Made by a program: the position numbers and the translations under genes. Source: Ruminococcus sp. zg-924 (GTDB lineage Bacteria > Bacillota > Clostridia > Oscillospirales > Acutalibacteraceae). From it: DNA of 64,000 nucleotides. How positions within the stretch are numbered: position 1 is the stretch's first letter; each line of letters opens with the position of its first letter. The notes beneath the pieces were generated by a model. The model had not been told where the DNA came from. It did no database searches and saw nothing but the letters and a program-made list of their open reading frames with translations. Below are positions 25,618 through 34,565 of the stretch, one piece after another. The stretch is taken from contig NZ_WNJZ01000003.1 of NCBI RefSeq assembly GCF_024433635.1, positions 62,001 to 126,000 on the forward strand, given 5' to 3'.

Positions 25618-26738
25618 CTTAGCGCCTCCTCCGCAATTTTTCTGAACAGCTCTATTTCCTCTTCGTCAGCCTCAACGCCGCATATCTGCTTTGAAAATTC
25701 ACAGAACAGCTCCACACTCTCGCCGAAGCTCCGCTTTGACGGTACGGAAATATTTTCCCCCGGAGCCGCCAAAAGCTCACTGCTCATTTCAAGAATATTC
25801 GGGTAAAACTCACGCAGCCTTTGCAGCGGCATAAAAATTGGCTTTTTGTCCGTCAGGTGAATATGAATGTAATCGTCACTTGGCTTTTCTCTGCCGTATT
25901 CGCAAAGCTTATCAAACTCGCCTGAAATCACCCTCATATCAAGCGAAGGTGTAAACGGAACAAAACGGCGCTGTGTTTTGCCGTTTCTTATTTCAAAGAT
26001 ATTCACTCCCTTTTGGCTGCCCTGTTCTCCGAATGAATACTTAAGAGGTGAGCCTGAATAAAATCCGTTTTTGCCTGCTGTTTGTGCGTTGTGCAGATGA
26101 CCGAGCAAAGTGAGGTCAAAGCCGGAGAATAAGTCGCCGCTTACCTCTCCGCTTGCGCCGATATACACAGGACTTTCCGAGTCGCTTACGGTACAGCCGC
26201 TCATAAAGCAGTGCGACACTGCAATGTTTACGCATCTGCGGTCAAGCTGCTTATATATTCTGTCTGTAAGAGCCTTGTAGCTTTCGCCAAAGCCTCTTAT
26301 ACTGTCATCACCAAAAAACTCCCTTGCCGCAGGAGGGTCAAAATGAGGTATAAGGTAAAAGCAAAATTTTTCGCCGTCTGATTCAAGCACAACAGGCTCA
26401 AGTGCGTTTTTTATGTCAGTTGCAATGTGTATTCCGCTTTGCTTAAGTATTGACGCACCAAGCGTTATTCTCTCTGCGCCGTCGTGATTTCCTGTTATCG
26501 AAAGCAGAGGAATGTTCAACTCTGTGATAAATTCGATAAAGCCGTCAAACATCCGAATCGCCTCTGGCGGAGCAATGCTCCTGTCGAAAATATCGCCTGC
26601 AAGCACAAAGGCGTCGGGCTTTTCCAAGATGATAAGCGGCTTTAAAAAGTCCTCTAAAAACTCTGTTTGCAGTTCAAGCATTGAGTGGGAAAAAATTATT
26701 TTCCCTAAATGCCAGTCTGCCGTGTGTATTAGTTTCAT
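25614..26738 (-). CDS. sbcD: Exonuclease SbcD
   Basis: Mre11-like phosphoesterase, the nuclease subunit of SbcCD. Metal-binding motifs occur in order: HTADWHLG at residues 5-12, GDIFD near 48, GNHD near 82, and the later GHLHNAQ. Length is about 374 residues. The start at 26738 gives the typical KLIHTADWH N-terminus and has AAGGACGG upstream. The longer open frame to 26786 has no good ribosome-binding site. Confidence 0.95.
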   Translation of the reverse strand: MKLIHTADWHLGKIIFSHSMLELQTEFLEDFLKPLIILEKPDAFVLAGDIFDRSIAPPEAIRMFDGFIEFITELNIPLLSITGNHDGAERITLGASILKQSGIHIATDIKNALEPVVLESDGEKFCFYLIPHFDPPAAREFFGDDSIRGFGESYKALTDRIYKQLDRRCVNIAVSHCFMSGCTVSDSESPVYIGASGEVSGDLFSGFDLTLLGHLHNAQTAGKNGFYSGSPLKYSFGEQGSQKGVNIFEIRNGKTQRRFVPFTPSLDMRVISGEFDKLCEYGREKPSDDYIHIHLTDKKPIFMPLQRLREFYPNILEMSSELLAAPGENISVPSKRSFGESVELFCEFSKQICGVEADEEEIELFRKIAEEALR

Positions 26739-26863
26739 AGTCTTACCGTCCTTTTTAAGCAATGTCGTCAAAAAACTGCATTGCAATTAAATTTTCCTGC
26801 GGCAAAGTGAAATCTGCCTTACGTCAGGAAAATATTTGCTATGCAAATAAGAAATTATCCTTT

Positions 26864-26928
26864 GGGCAAGCTAACGGGGGCTTAGCCCATAACGGTTTTT
26901 TTAAGGCTTTGGGCTAAATGGCTTGCCC
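26864..26928. repeat. Nested inverted repeat between sbcD and the carboxypeptidase gene
   Basis: GGGCAAGC (26864-26871) pairs with GCTTGCCC (26921-26928). Inside it, TTAGCCC (26882-26888) pairs with GGGCTAA (26911-26917). The two divergent genes are separated by about 300 bases, and this fold occupies the middle. It may be a 5' leader structure of sbcDC or a mobile-repeat relic. Function unknown. Confidence 0.55.
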
Positions 26929-26965
26929 GCAAACCCGTGTAAATAAAATTATTGCAATATAACAA

Positions 26966-26994
26966 TTGAAATTTTAATTAAAATGTTGTATCAT
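26966..26994 (+). promoter_or_regulatory. Predicted promoter of the D,D-carboxypeptidase gene
   Basis: TTGAAA (26966-26971) and TATCAT (26989-26994) have a 17-base spacer. The start codon follows about 40 bases later. Confidence 0.55.
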
Positions 26995-27035
26995 AACTTT
27001 ATACTTTATTCTACCACAGGGAAGGGAAAAATTCT

Positions 27036-28394
27036 ATGAGAAAAAAATTGTCAAAGGGAATTGCTTTTGTGTTGACATTCGTCATACTGTCAACAATGCT
27101 TATGCTTAACGCAAGCGCCGCAGGCGTAAGCTTTGATCCTCAGCTTGACTTGAACAGCGATTATATCTATCTTGTAAATCTTGATACGGATACCACAATT
27201 TTCCAGAAGGACGCAGATAAAAAGTGCTATCCTGCATCAACAACAAAGATTATGACATACGTCATTGTCACGGAAAAGGTAAAGGATCTTGAAAATACTA
27301 TGGTAACAATCAAGCAGAGCGTGCTTGACCAGCTTGAGGGAACAGACAGCTCGGTTTCCGGTCTTGCGGAATATGTTGATGAAAAAATCAGCGTGCTTGA
27401 GCTTCTTTACTGTATGATGGTGCCTTCCGGCAACGACGCCGCACTTGTGCTTGCCGATTATATAAGCGACGGCAATGTTCCTGAATTTGTTAAGCTGATG
27501 AATCAGAAGGCAAAGGAGCTTGGCTGTGATAACACCAACTTTGTAAACCCACACGGACTTCACGACGAAAACCATTACACAACCGCCCGTGATATGTTTA
27601 AGATAGCCGAGTATGCAATTACAACACCACGATTTACCGACATAACAAATACGGTTACATATCACCTTAGCCTCGACGAAGACGACGAAAACCCGATTAT
27701 TACAACAAACTATATGATTAACGAAAACTCTGAGGGCGATTATTACTATGAATACGCCAAGGGTATTAAAACAGGAACAACCGATGAAGCAGGCTATTGC
27801 TTGGTTTCAAGCGCTGTTCAGGACGGCGTGGCATATATGTGCGTTGCAATGCACTCACCCTGCTATGACGATAACGGCGACTACCGTGACAACGGCGCAA
27901 TGCTTGACAGCAAGGCTTTGTATGAGTGGGCGTTTTCAAATATGGAGCTTCAGCAGGTTGTAGCCGAGCAAACACCTGTATGCGAGGTCAAGATTAATTA
28001 CGCAATGGATAAAGACACACTTATGCTTGTCCCGCAATACGCTTATTCAACAATGCTTCCGATTGATAAGTCAAAGGACGATATAGTAATAAAATCTGAT
28101 GTACCTGAGGTTATCGACACACCTGTAAGCAAGGGTACGGTAGTAGGCACAGCAACAATCTACTACAAGGATCAGGAGCTGACGAAAATAAACCTTGTTG
28201 CAAGCGAAACAATCGAAAAGAGCGAGCTTGTATATGCAATGACGGTAATAAAGAATGTTGTTACCTCACCGATATTTATTATAGCGGCAGCTTTTGTTAT
28301 TGTTCTGTTTGCAGCATATTTGATATTTGTTGCAAGACTTAACAAGGGCAAGGGTAAGGATAAGGAAAAGGTAAATAAGCCGAGAGATTTGTAA
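27036..28394 (+). CDS. dacA: Serine-type D-Ala-D-Ala carboxypeptidase (peptidase S11)
   Basis: Low-molecular-weight penicillin-binding protein that trims the terminal D-Ala of cell-wall stem peptides. Signal peptide MRKKLSKGIAFVLTF...ASA. The SxxK motif is in PASTTKIMTY near residue 70. The SxN motif is SGN near 131, and KTG is in GIKTGTTDEAG near 246. A beta-rich C-terminal domain follows, then a transmembrane helix near 405-430 and a short lysine-rich tail. The helix would anchor it at the outer face of the membrane. The paralogue class within DacA/DacF cannot be fixed from sequence alone. Confidence 0.93.
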   Translation: MRKKLSKGIAFVLTFVILSTMLMLNASAAGVSFDPQLDLNSDYIYLVNLDTDTTIFQKDADKKCYPASTTKIMTYVIVTEKVKDLENTMVTIKQSVLDQLEGTDSSVSGLAEYVDEKISVLELLYCMMVPSGNDAALVLADYISDGNVPEFVKLMNQKAKELGCDNTNFVNPHGLHDENHYTTARDMFKIAEYAITTPRFTDITNTVTYHLSLDEDDENPIITTNYMINENSEGDYYYEYAKGIKTGTTDEAGYCLVSSAVQDGVAYMCVAMHSPCYDDNGDYRDNGAMLDSKALYEWAFSNMELQQVVAEQTPVCEVKINYAMDKDTLMLVPQYAYSTMLPIDKSKDDIVIKSDVPEVIDTPVSKGTVVGTATIYYKDQELTKINLVASETIEKSELVYAMTVIKNVVTSPIFIIAAAFVIVLFAAYLIFVARLNKGKGKDKEKVNKPRDL

Positions 28395-28409
28395 TTTGTC
28401 ATAAAAAAT

Positions 28410-28446
28410 AAATGGCTGTTTCATCGTTGGTGAAGCAGCCATTTTG
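28410..28446 (+). terminator. Terminator after the carboxypeptidase gene
   Basis: AATGGCTG with extended arm pairs with CAGCCATT around a GTTG-centred loop, then TTTTG. Confidence 0.75.
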
Positions 28447-28464
28447 AGTATTAGAGGAAATACA

Positions 28465-28506
28465 GATAAAAATAAAGATAAAAATAAAGATAAAAATAAA
28501 GATAAA
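28465..28506. repeat. 12-bp tandem repeat, 3.5 copies
   Basis: The unit GATAAAAATAAA is repeated exactly three times, followed by half a unit (GATAAA). It is intergenic, A-rich and without coding potential. Confidence 0.85.
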
Positions 28507-28520
28507 TGCTTTGTTGATTT

Positions 28521-28661
28521 TGCAACGATGTTGTAGGGAGCGGTTTTGCGTAATCCTGCTTGCTTTAATGAAATTAGTATCGTGTTGTCAGGGGCAGTCG
28601 GCAACAGTACGTTTACGGTATCAATTGCTTGTGTGTTTCGGCGTTTTACGGGTTGCCCCTG
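28521..28661. repeat. Dispersed intergenic repeat (copy E)
   Basis: The left part reads CGATGTTGTAGGGAGCGGTT, matching the family core. A longer palindrome CAGGGGCA (28589-28596) and TGCCCCTG (28654-28661) forms the right part. The gap between dacA and pncA (about 350 bases) holds this element, the tandem repeat and a possible operator, and no gene. Confidence 0.55.
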
Positions 28662-28693
28662 CGGTATTTAATGAACATTCATCATAGCAACCA

Positions 28694-28711
28694 TTCCAAA
28701 TCGTTTTGGAA
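28694..28711. promoter_or_regulatory. Inverted repeat upstream of pncA, possible operator
   Basis: TTCCAAA (28694-28700) and TTTGGAA (28705-28711) form a perfect 7-bp palindrome with a 4-base centre, 31 bases before the pncA start. The binding protein is unknown. Confidence 0.45.
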
Positions 28712-28742
28712 ATTACATTAAATGTACAAAGGAGAAGTACCA

Positions 28743-29279
28743 ATGAACCCCAAAAAGCTTCTGATAGTCATCGACTATCAAAACGATTTCGTGTGCGGCT
28801 CGCTCGGCTTTGAGCAGGCTTTGGCGCTTGAAAATAGAATTGCCGCAAAAATTGAGGAATACCGCCAAAGCGGCGGTGACATTGCCTTTACCTTCGACAC
28901 GCACGGTGAGGATTACCTAAGCACAAGCGAGGGCAAAAATCTGCCTGTTGTTCACTGCGTTAACGGAACACACGGCTGGAAGCTTTACGGCAAAATTGAA
29001 GCTATGCGACGGGACTGTGACAAATGCTTTTACAAGCCGAGCTTCGGTTCGGCTGAGCTTTTCGATTACCTCAGAGATAGCAGCTATGATAGCGTTGAGC
29101 TTGTCGGCGTTGTTACGAGCATTTGCGTTATTTCAAACGCTGTTTTGGCAAAAACAGCTCTTAGCGAGGCTGAAATTATAGTGGATTCACTTTGCACAGC
29201 TGATATTGATGAAAAGCTTTATACATCAGCCTTAGAGGTTATGAAGAAATTGCAAATTAAGGTTATAGGAGGAGTTTGA
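28743..29279 (+). CDS. pncA: Nicotinamidase-like cysteine hydrolase
   Basis: Isochorismatase-fold amidohydrolase, most likely nicotinamidase, which turns nicotinamide into nicotinate for NAD salvage. DYQNDF at the N-terminus holds the catalytic Asp. The nucleophile Cys sits in GVVTSICVISNA near residue 126, and a Lys (HGWKLYG) near 80 can complete the triad. The ATG at 28743 has GGAG eight bases upstream, better than the ATG at 28722. The stop codon abuts the start of the nicotinate phosphoribosyltransferase gene, which supports this assignment over other cysteine hydrolases. Confidence 0.88.
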   Translation: MNPKKLLIVIDYQNDFVCGSLGFEQALALENRIAAKIEEYRQSGGDIAFTFDTHGEDYLSTSEGKNLPVVHCVNGTHGWKLYGKIEAMRRDCDKCFYKPSFGSAELFDYLRDSSYDSVELVGVVTSICVISNAVLAKTALSEAEIIVDSLCTADIDEKLYTSALEVMKKLQIKVIGGV

Positions 29280-30722
29280 ATGAACGGACAGAATATGTCG
29301 ATGCTTGCGGATTTTTACGAATTTACAATGAGCAACGGCTACTTAAAAAACGGCTTTTACAAGCGCAACACATATTTTGACGTTTTCTTTCGCTCAGTAC
29401 CGGACGGCGGAGGCTTTGCCATTGCCGCAGGACTTGAGCAGGTGATTGACTATATCAAAAACCTGCACTTTGAAGCGGAAGAAATTGAATATTTCAGAAG
29501 CAAAAATATGTTTGACGAGGACTTTATGCGCTATCTTGCAGAGTTCAAATTCACAGGCGACATTTACGCCGTACCGGAGGGAACTCCTGTGTTTCCAAAC
29601 GAACCGATAATGACAGTAAAAGCTCCTGCGATTGAAGCCCAGCTTATAGAAACCTTTGTTTTGCTCACGCTGAATCATCAGTCGCTGATAGCTACAAAGG
29701 CGAACAGAATTGTTCGTGCGGCACAGGGCAGGGCGGTGCTTGAATTCGGCTCTCGCCGAGCTCAGGGTGCAAGCGGAGCAATAGACGGCGCAAGAGCTGC
29801 CTATATAGGCGGTGCAGCAGGAACAGCTTGCACGTTGAGCGATATGCTCTACGGTGTTCCCGCAAGCGGAACAATGGCTCATTCGTGGGTTCAAATGTTC
29901 GACACCGAATACGAGGCTTTTGAAGCCTACTGCAAGCTGTACCCAAACAGTTCAACTTTGCTTGTAGATACCTATAACACTCTGAAAAGCGGAGTTCCGA
30001 ATGCAATAAAGGCATTTAAAAATATCCTTGTGCCTATGGGCATAAAAAGCTTTGCAATTCGCCTTGATTCGGGCGATATTTCTTATCTTTCTAAAAAGGC
30101 AAGAAAAATGCTCGACGAAGCAGGTCTTGAGTACTGTAAAATAGTAGCCTCAAACTCGCTTGACGAGCATCTGATAAGCGACCTTGTTATGCAGGGCGCA
30201 AAAATTGATTTGTTCGGTGTAGGCGAGAGAATGATAACCTCGAAAAGCTCGCCTGTTTTCGGCGGGGTTTATAAGCTTGTAGCTGTCGAGAATGACAGCG
30301 GCGAAATTGTTCCGAAAATCAAGATAAGCGAAAACGTAGGCAAGATAACCAATCCGCACTTTAAAAAGCTATACCGACTTTACGACAGGGAAAGCGGAAA
30401 GGCAATTGCAGACCAGCTTTGCGTTTATGACGAAACAATAGACGATAGACGGCCTATTATAATCTTTGACCAGAACGCAACATGGAAAACAAAAACGCTT
30501 ACAAGCTATACGGCAAAGGAGCTTTTACAGCCGATATTCAAAAACGGCGAATTGGTTTATAACATTCCGCCGCTTTCAGATATTAAGGCGTACTGTGAAA
30601 ATCAGGTAAGCCTTTTGTGGGACGAGGTAAAACGCTTTGAAAATCCGCACAGCTATTATGTCGATTTGTCGGAAAAGCTGTGGGGAATAAAGCGTGAGTT
30701 ACTTGAGAAGGCAAAGCTGTAA
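29280..30722 (+). CDS. pncB: Nicotinate phosphoribosyltransferase
   Basis: Converts nicotinate and PRPP to nicotinate mononucleotide in NAD salvage. The sequence begins MLADFYEFTMSNGYLKNG, typical of the family. It contains the active-site stretch EFGSRRAQGASGAIDGARAA and the later FAIRLDSGDISYLSKKAR, which holds phosphate-binding residues. Length of 480 is normal. It follows pncA without a gap, with AGGAGGAG overlapping the pncA end, so the two form an operon. Confidence 0.95.
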   Translation: MNGQNMSMLADFYEFTMSNGYLKNGFYKRNTYFDVFFRSVPDGGGFAIAAGLEQVIDYIKNLHFEAEEIEYFRSKNMFDEDFMRYLAEFKFTGDIYAVPEGTPVFPNEPIMTVKAPAIEAQLIETFVLLTLNHQSLIATKANRIVRAAQGRAVLEFGSRRAQGASGAIDGARAAYIGGAAGTACTLSDMLYGVPASGTMAHSWVQMFDTEYEAFEAYCKLYPNSSTLLVDTYNTLKSGVPNAIKAFKNILVPMGIKSFAIRLDSGDISYLSKKARKMLDEAGLEYCKIVASNSLDEHLISDLVMQGAKIDLFGVGERMITSKSSPVFGGVYKLVAVENDSGEIVPKIKISENVGKITNPHFKKLYRLYDRESGKAIADQLCVYDETIDDRRPIIIFDQNATWKTKTLTSYTAKELLQPIFKNGELVYNIPPLSDIKAYCENQVSLLWDEVKRFENPHSYYVDLSEKLWGIKRELLEKAKL

Positions 30723-30879
30723 TAATTATGCTCATTAGCATTGTGTTTCCGTAATTTTTTTAAAATGTCATAGGAGAAATTAACGAAAATTAAAAATGTT
30801 TGCAAAGCGTCGGTCATAAAAATTACTAAGACTATACCGGCATTTTGTTTGTTTTATTCACTCGTTAACTGTTTGTTCA

Positions 30880-30907
30880 TTGACAGGGTGTCAAAAAATG
30901 CTATAAT
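30880..30907 (+). promoter_or_regulatory. Predicted promoter of htpG
   Basis: Perfect TTGACA (30880-30885) and perfect TATAAT (30902-30907) with a 16-base spacer. A small palindrome GACA-GGG-TGTC overlaps the -35. No CIRCE element or CtsR repeat is visible. Confidence 0.7.
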
Positions 30908-30949
30908 ATACTAAACTTTATATTGCAAAAATGAAAGGACCTGATTGTT

Positions 30950-32845
30950 ATGGAGAAAAAGACCTTTAAGGCAGAATCACAAAGGCTTTTGGACCTTATG
31001 ATCAACTCAATTTACACGCATAAGGAGATTTTTTTAAGAGAAATTATCTCAAACGCAAGCGACGCTATTGACAAGATGCACTTTGTATCTCTTACAGATG
31101 AAAAGGCGAGAGAGGCTATGGCTGATACCCCGTCTATCAATATTTACTCCGACAAGGACGCACGTACAATCACCGTTACAGATGATGGTATCGGTATGAG
31201 TGAGCAGGAGCTTGAGGACAACCTCGGCACAATAGCAAAAAGCGGTTCGCTCCAATTCAAGAAGGAGCTTGACGAGAACGAAAAATCAGACATAATCGGC
31301 CAGTTCGGCGTTGGCTTCTACTCGGCATTTATGGTGGCAGACGACGTAACCGTTATAACAAGACGCTATGACAGCGACCAGGGCTACAAATGGAACTCAA
31401 ACGGAGTTGACGGCTACACAATTGAGCCTTGCCAAAAGGACAAGGTCGGCACGCAGATAACTATGCACCTAAAAGAGGATGACGAGGACGAAAAGTACAG
31501 CGAATACCTTGACGAGTACAGAATAAAGTACCTTATTAAGAAGTACAGCGACTATATTCGCCACCCGATTATAATGGACGTTACAACACCTGTGAACACA
31601 GCCGCAGAGGGTGAAGACCCGAAATGGGAGAGCGTTACAAACCGTGAAACAGTAAACAGTATGGTTCCTATCTGGCAGAGGTCAAAATCCGAGGTATCGG
31701 ACGAGGAATGTGCCGCATACTACAAGGAGAACTTCGGCAGCTACAATGACCCGCTTGCTACAATCAGAGTAAGCGCCGAGGGAGTTGTGTCCTATAAGGC
31801 TATGCTCTTTATTCCAAGCGATGTTCCGTTCAACTACTACACAAGAGAATATAAAAGAGGCTTGCAGCTTTATTCAAACGGCGTTTTGATTATGGATAAA
31901 TGCGAACAGCTTTTGCCGGAATACTACGGATTTGTAAAGGGTGTTGTTGATTCGCCCGATTTGTCGCTGAATATTTCCCGTGAAATTTTACAGCATGACC
32001 GTCAGCTTTCAATAATTGCAAAGAATATTGAAAAGAAGATTAAAAACGAGCTTAAGAAAATTCTGGACAATGACATAGAAAAGTATGAAGGCTTCTGGAA
32101 AAACTTTGGCAGACACGTTAAGTACGGCGTTGTAAGCGATTACGGCGTACACAAGGACGATATTTCTGATTTGCTCGTATATTACAGCTCAAATGAGGAG
32201 GACAAGCTGACAACGCTTGACAGCTATGTGTCAAGAATGCCCGAAAGCCAGAAGTACATATACTATGCATGCGGTGACAGCATTGCAAAAATTACCGCTA
32301 TGCCGCAAATGGAGCTTTGCCGTGACAAGGGCTATGAGATTCTCTATTTCACACAGGACGTTGACGAGTTTGTAGCTCAGGCTCTTGTGTCGTACAAAGA
32401 TAAGCAGTTCAAGTCAATCACAGCTGAGAACGCCGACCTGCAGAGCGACGAGGAAAAGCAAAAAACCGAAAAGAAGCAGGAGGACAACAAGGAGCTTCTC
32501 GACTTTATCAAGGGGAGCCTTAACGGAAAGATTGTGAAGGCTGTTATTTCAAACAAGCTTAAGAGTCACCCGGTATGCCTTTCAACGGAAGGTCCGGTTA
32601 CTTTTGAGGTTGAAAAGTATTATGCTCAGCTTCCGGGCAACGAGGAAAAGCCGAAATCCTCAAAGGTGCTTGAGTTGAATCCGGAAAATTCTGCGTTTAC
32701 ATCTCTTAAGTCAGCCTTTGAAGCCGATGATAAGGACAAAGCGGCAAAATACGCCGAAATTCTGTTCAATCAGGCTTTGCTTATAGCCGGACTTCCGCTT
32801 GAGGACGCAACACACTACTGCGACCTTGTCTGCTCGCTTATGTAA
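30950..32845 (+). CDS. htpG: Molecular chaperone HtpG (Hsp90)
   Basis: ATP-dependent cytosolic chaperone. The N-terminal GHKL ATPase domain shows LREIISNASDAIDKM, DDGIGM and GQFGVGFYSAF. The middle domain has YTREYKRGLQLYSNGVLI and ISREILQHDR, and a C-terminal dimerisation domain is present. Length of 631 is normal. It stands as a single gene with its own near-consensus promoter and terminator. Confidence 0.97.
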   Translation: MEKKTFKAESQRLLDLMINSIYTHKEIFLREIISNASDAIDKMHFVSLTDEKAREAMADTPSINIYSDKDARTITVTDDGIGMSEQELEDNLGTIAKSGSLQFKKELDENEKSDIIGQFGVGFYSAFMVADDVTVITRRYDSDQGYKWNSNGVDGYTIEPCQKDKVGTQITMHLKEDDEDEKYSEYLDEYRIKYLIKKYSDYIRHPIIMDVTTPVNTAAEGEDPKWESVTNRETVNSMVPIWQRSKSEVSDEECAAYYKENFGSYNDPLATIRVSAEGVVSYKAMLFIPSDVPFNYYTREYKRGLQLYSNGVLIMDKCEQLLPEYYGFVKGVVDSPDLSLNISREILQHDRQLSIIAKNIEKKIKNELKKILDNDIEKYEGFWKNFGRHVKYGVVSDYGVHKDDISDLLVYYSSNEEDKLTTLDSYVSRMPESQKYIYYACGDSIAKITAMPQMELCRDKGYEILYFTQDVDEFVAQALVSYKDKQFKSITAENADLQSDEEKQKTEKKQEDNKELLDFIKGSLNGKIVKAVISNKLKSHPVCLSTEGPVTFEVEKYYAQLPGNEEKPKSSKVLELNPENSAFTSLKSAFEADDKDKAAKYAEILFNQALLIAGLPLEDATHYCDLVCSLM

Positions 32846-32885
32846 GCTTTGCAGGCGCAATGAAGAATTATTAAAAATCGTTCAC

Positions 32886-32925
32886 AGTATAGGTCTTGGC
32901 TGTTGCGGCTTGCTTTGCTGAATTT
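32886..32925. repeat. Dispersed intergenic repeat (copy F)
   Basis: AGTATAGGTCTTGGCTGTTG followed by CGGCTTGC aligns with the core of copy A (AGTAAACGGTCTTGACTGCT then CCGCTTGC). It is degenerate, and lies between htpG and pyrH. Confidence 0.4.
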
Positions 32926-32965
32926 AACCGCTATATAATAAAATACATATTTCTTTAGCATAAAG

Positions 32966-32996
32966 TCCCGTCAAAATGACGGGATTTTATTTTTCT
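32966..32996 (+). terminator. Terminator after htpG
   Basis: TCCCGTCA and TGACGGGA form a perfect 8-bp stem with a 3-base loop, followed by TTTTATTTTT. Confidence 0.85.
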
Positions 32997-33043
32997 GTAA
33001 GGAAAAATATTATTAAATTGCTGTGAAAAATTTGCGGTATACC

Positions 33044-33072
33044 TTTACATGAAAAACAATATATAGTATTAT
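33044..33072 (+). promoter_or_regulatory. Predicted promoter of the pyrH-frr cluster
   Basis: TTTACA (33044-33049) and TATTAT (33067-33072) are 17 bases apart, upstream of pyrH. Confidence 0.5.
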
Positions 33073-33150
33073 AAGAGTGACTAAGTATGCTCAGGGCATA
33101 GCATTTGCGCATTATTGCCCCACTATAACCGTTATGAAAGGAAGTTTATT

Positions 33151-33855
33151 ATGGAACCAAAGTATAAACGATTGCTTTTAAAGCTCAGCGGAGAATCGCT
33201 TGCCGGCGAGAGCGAACACGGCATTGACTTTGACACCGTTTTGAAAATCTGCCGTCCTATAAAACAGCTTGTAGATATGGGCGTGCAGGTTGCAATTGTT
33301 GTTGGCGGCGGCAACTTCTGGCGAGGCAGAAGCAGCGGAAAAATGGACCGCACAAGAGCAGACCATATGGGTATGATGGCTACCGTTATCAATGCCCTCG
33401 GCGTTGCGGACGCTCTTGAACAGCTCGGCGTTGATGTAAGAGTGCAGACTGCAATAGCAATGCAGGCTTTTGCCGAGCCATATATACGCAACAAGGCTGT
33501 TCGCCACCTTGAAAAAGGCAGAGTTGTTGTGTTTGGCTGCGGAACGGGCAACCCGTTTTTCTCAACAGACACAGCAGCGGCATTGCGTGCGGCTGAAATT
33601 GACTGCGACATAATTTTCAAGGCAACAATGGTTGACGGTGTTTATGACAGCGACCCGAAGATAAATCCGAACGCCAAAAAGTTCGATACGGTTTCCTTCT
33701 ATGATGTTTTAAACAAGGACTTAAAGGTTATGGACAGCACAGCGGCTTCGCTGTGTAAGGATAACCACATTCCAATCCTTGTTTTCAGCATTGACCAGCC
33801 GCAGAATATTGTTGAAGCAGTATGCGGCGGAAATATCGGAACACTTGTAGAGTAA
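33151..33855 (+). CDS. pyrH: UMP kinase
   Basis: Hexameric bacterial UMP kinase of the amino-acid-kinase fold, making [15 protein letters not shown] binds phosphate at the N-terminus, [10 protein letters not shown] follows, and the UMP-binding [14 protein letters not shown] segment is clear. The ATG at 33151 has an AAAGGAAG site and gives the normal length of about 234. The frame is open upstream but has no ribosome-binding site. It leads the conserved pyrH-frr-uppS-cdsA-dxr-rseP cluster. Confidence 0.96.
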   Translation: MEPKYKRLLLKLSGESLAGESEHGIDFDTVLKICRPIKQLVDMGVQVAIVVGGGNFWRGRSSGKMDRTRADHMGMMATVINALGVADALEQLGVDVRVQTAIAMQAFAEPYIRNKAVRHLEKGRVVVFGCGTGNPFFSTDTAAALRAAEIDCDIIFKATMVDGVYDSDPKINPNAKKFDTVSFYDVLNKDLKVMDSTAASLCKDNHIPILVFSIDQPQNIVEAVCGGNIGTLVE

Positions 33856-33879
33856 TAAAAAATATATAGGAGAATTGAT

Positions 33880-34434
33880 ATGAACGAAACAATTGCTAAG
33901 GCAGAAAGCCGAATGGAAAAAAGACTTTCACATCTTGCCGACGACTATGCGGCAATAAGAGCAGGCAGAGCAAACCCGGCCGTGCTTGATAAAATAATGG
34001 TTGATTACTACGGCGCCCCAACGCCGATAAACCAGCTTGCGGCTGTGTCGGTTACAGAGGCGAGAACGCTTATGATTCAGCCTTGGGACGTATCGGTTTT
34101 AAGAGCGCTTGAAAAGGCTATTCAGACCTCAGACCTCGGCATTAACCCGCAGAATGACGGTAAAGCGCTGAGAATAATTTTTCCGCCGCTTACCGAGGAC
34201 AGAAGAAAGGAAATTGTAAAAGAGGTTTCCAAAATGGCTGAGGAAACAAAGGTTTCCGTAAGAAACGTAAGAAGAGATGCTGTTGACAAGGTAAAGGCAA
34301 AGAAAAAGGACGGCGAGCTTACCGAGGACGACCTCAAAAAGGCTGAGAAGAAAATTCAGGACCTCACAGATAAATTTGTCAAAGAGATTGACAAAATGGC
34401 GGAGAAGAAGCAAAAGGAAGTTATGGCTATCTGA
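33880..34434 (+). CDS. frr: Ribosome recycling factor
   Basis: Splits post-termination ribosomes together with EF-G. The sequence shows the tRNA-mimic three-helix bundle pattern, including the conserved IRAGRANPAVLDKI and a C-terminal helix EKKIQDLTDKFVKEID. Length 184 is standard. It follows pyrH after 24 bases with a TAGGAG site. A structured repeat separates it from uppS. Confidence 0.97.
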   Translation: MNETIAKAESRMEKRLSHLADDYAAIRAGRANPAVLDKIMVDYYGAPTPINQLAAVSVTEARTLMIQPWDVSVLRALEKAIQTSDLGINPQNDGKALRIIFPPLTEDRRKEIVKEVSKMAEETKVSVRNVRRDAVDKVKAKKKDGELTEDDLKKAEKKIQDLTDKFVKEIDKMAEKKQKEVMAI

Positions 34435-34435
34435 T

Positions 34436-34530
34436 GCTGCAATATGGCACGCTTCCCTTGTTAAAGCACAACGGTCTTGACCGCTTTGGCTGCTGTGCCG
34501 AAGCTTTGGCAGGGGAAGCTGCACAATATC
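34436..34530. repeat. Dispersed intergenic repeat (copy B), long hairpin
   Basis: GCTTCCCTTG and the related CAGGGGAAGC close a long stem. Inside lies ACGGTCTTGACCGC (34471-34484), itself a palindrome, and GCACA pairs with TGTGC. It shares both the CCCTTGTTAAAG block and the ACGGTCTTGAC core with copy A, but in a different relative order. It sits between two genes of an otherwise tight cluster. Confidence 0.6.
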
Positions 34531-34565
34531 CACACTAAAATTTATCAGGTTACGGCGGTGTAATT

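Noticed and set aside
28465-28506. CRISPR-like array
   Set aside because: The units are contiguous 12-mers without spacers; it is a simple tandem repeat.
30880-30907. CIRCE or CtsR operator at htpG
   Set aside because: Neither the CIRCE inverted repeat nor the CtsR heptad repeat is present; only a short GACA-GGG-TGTC palindrome overlaps the -35.
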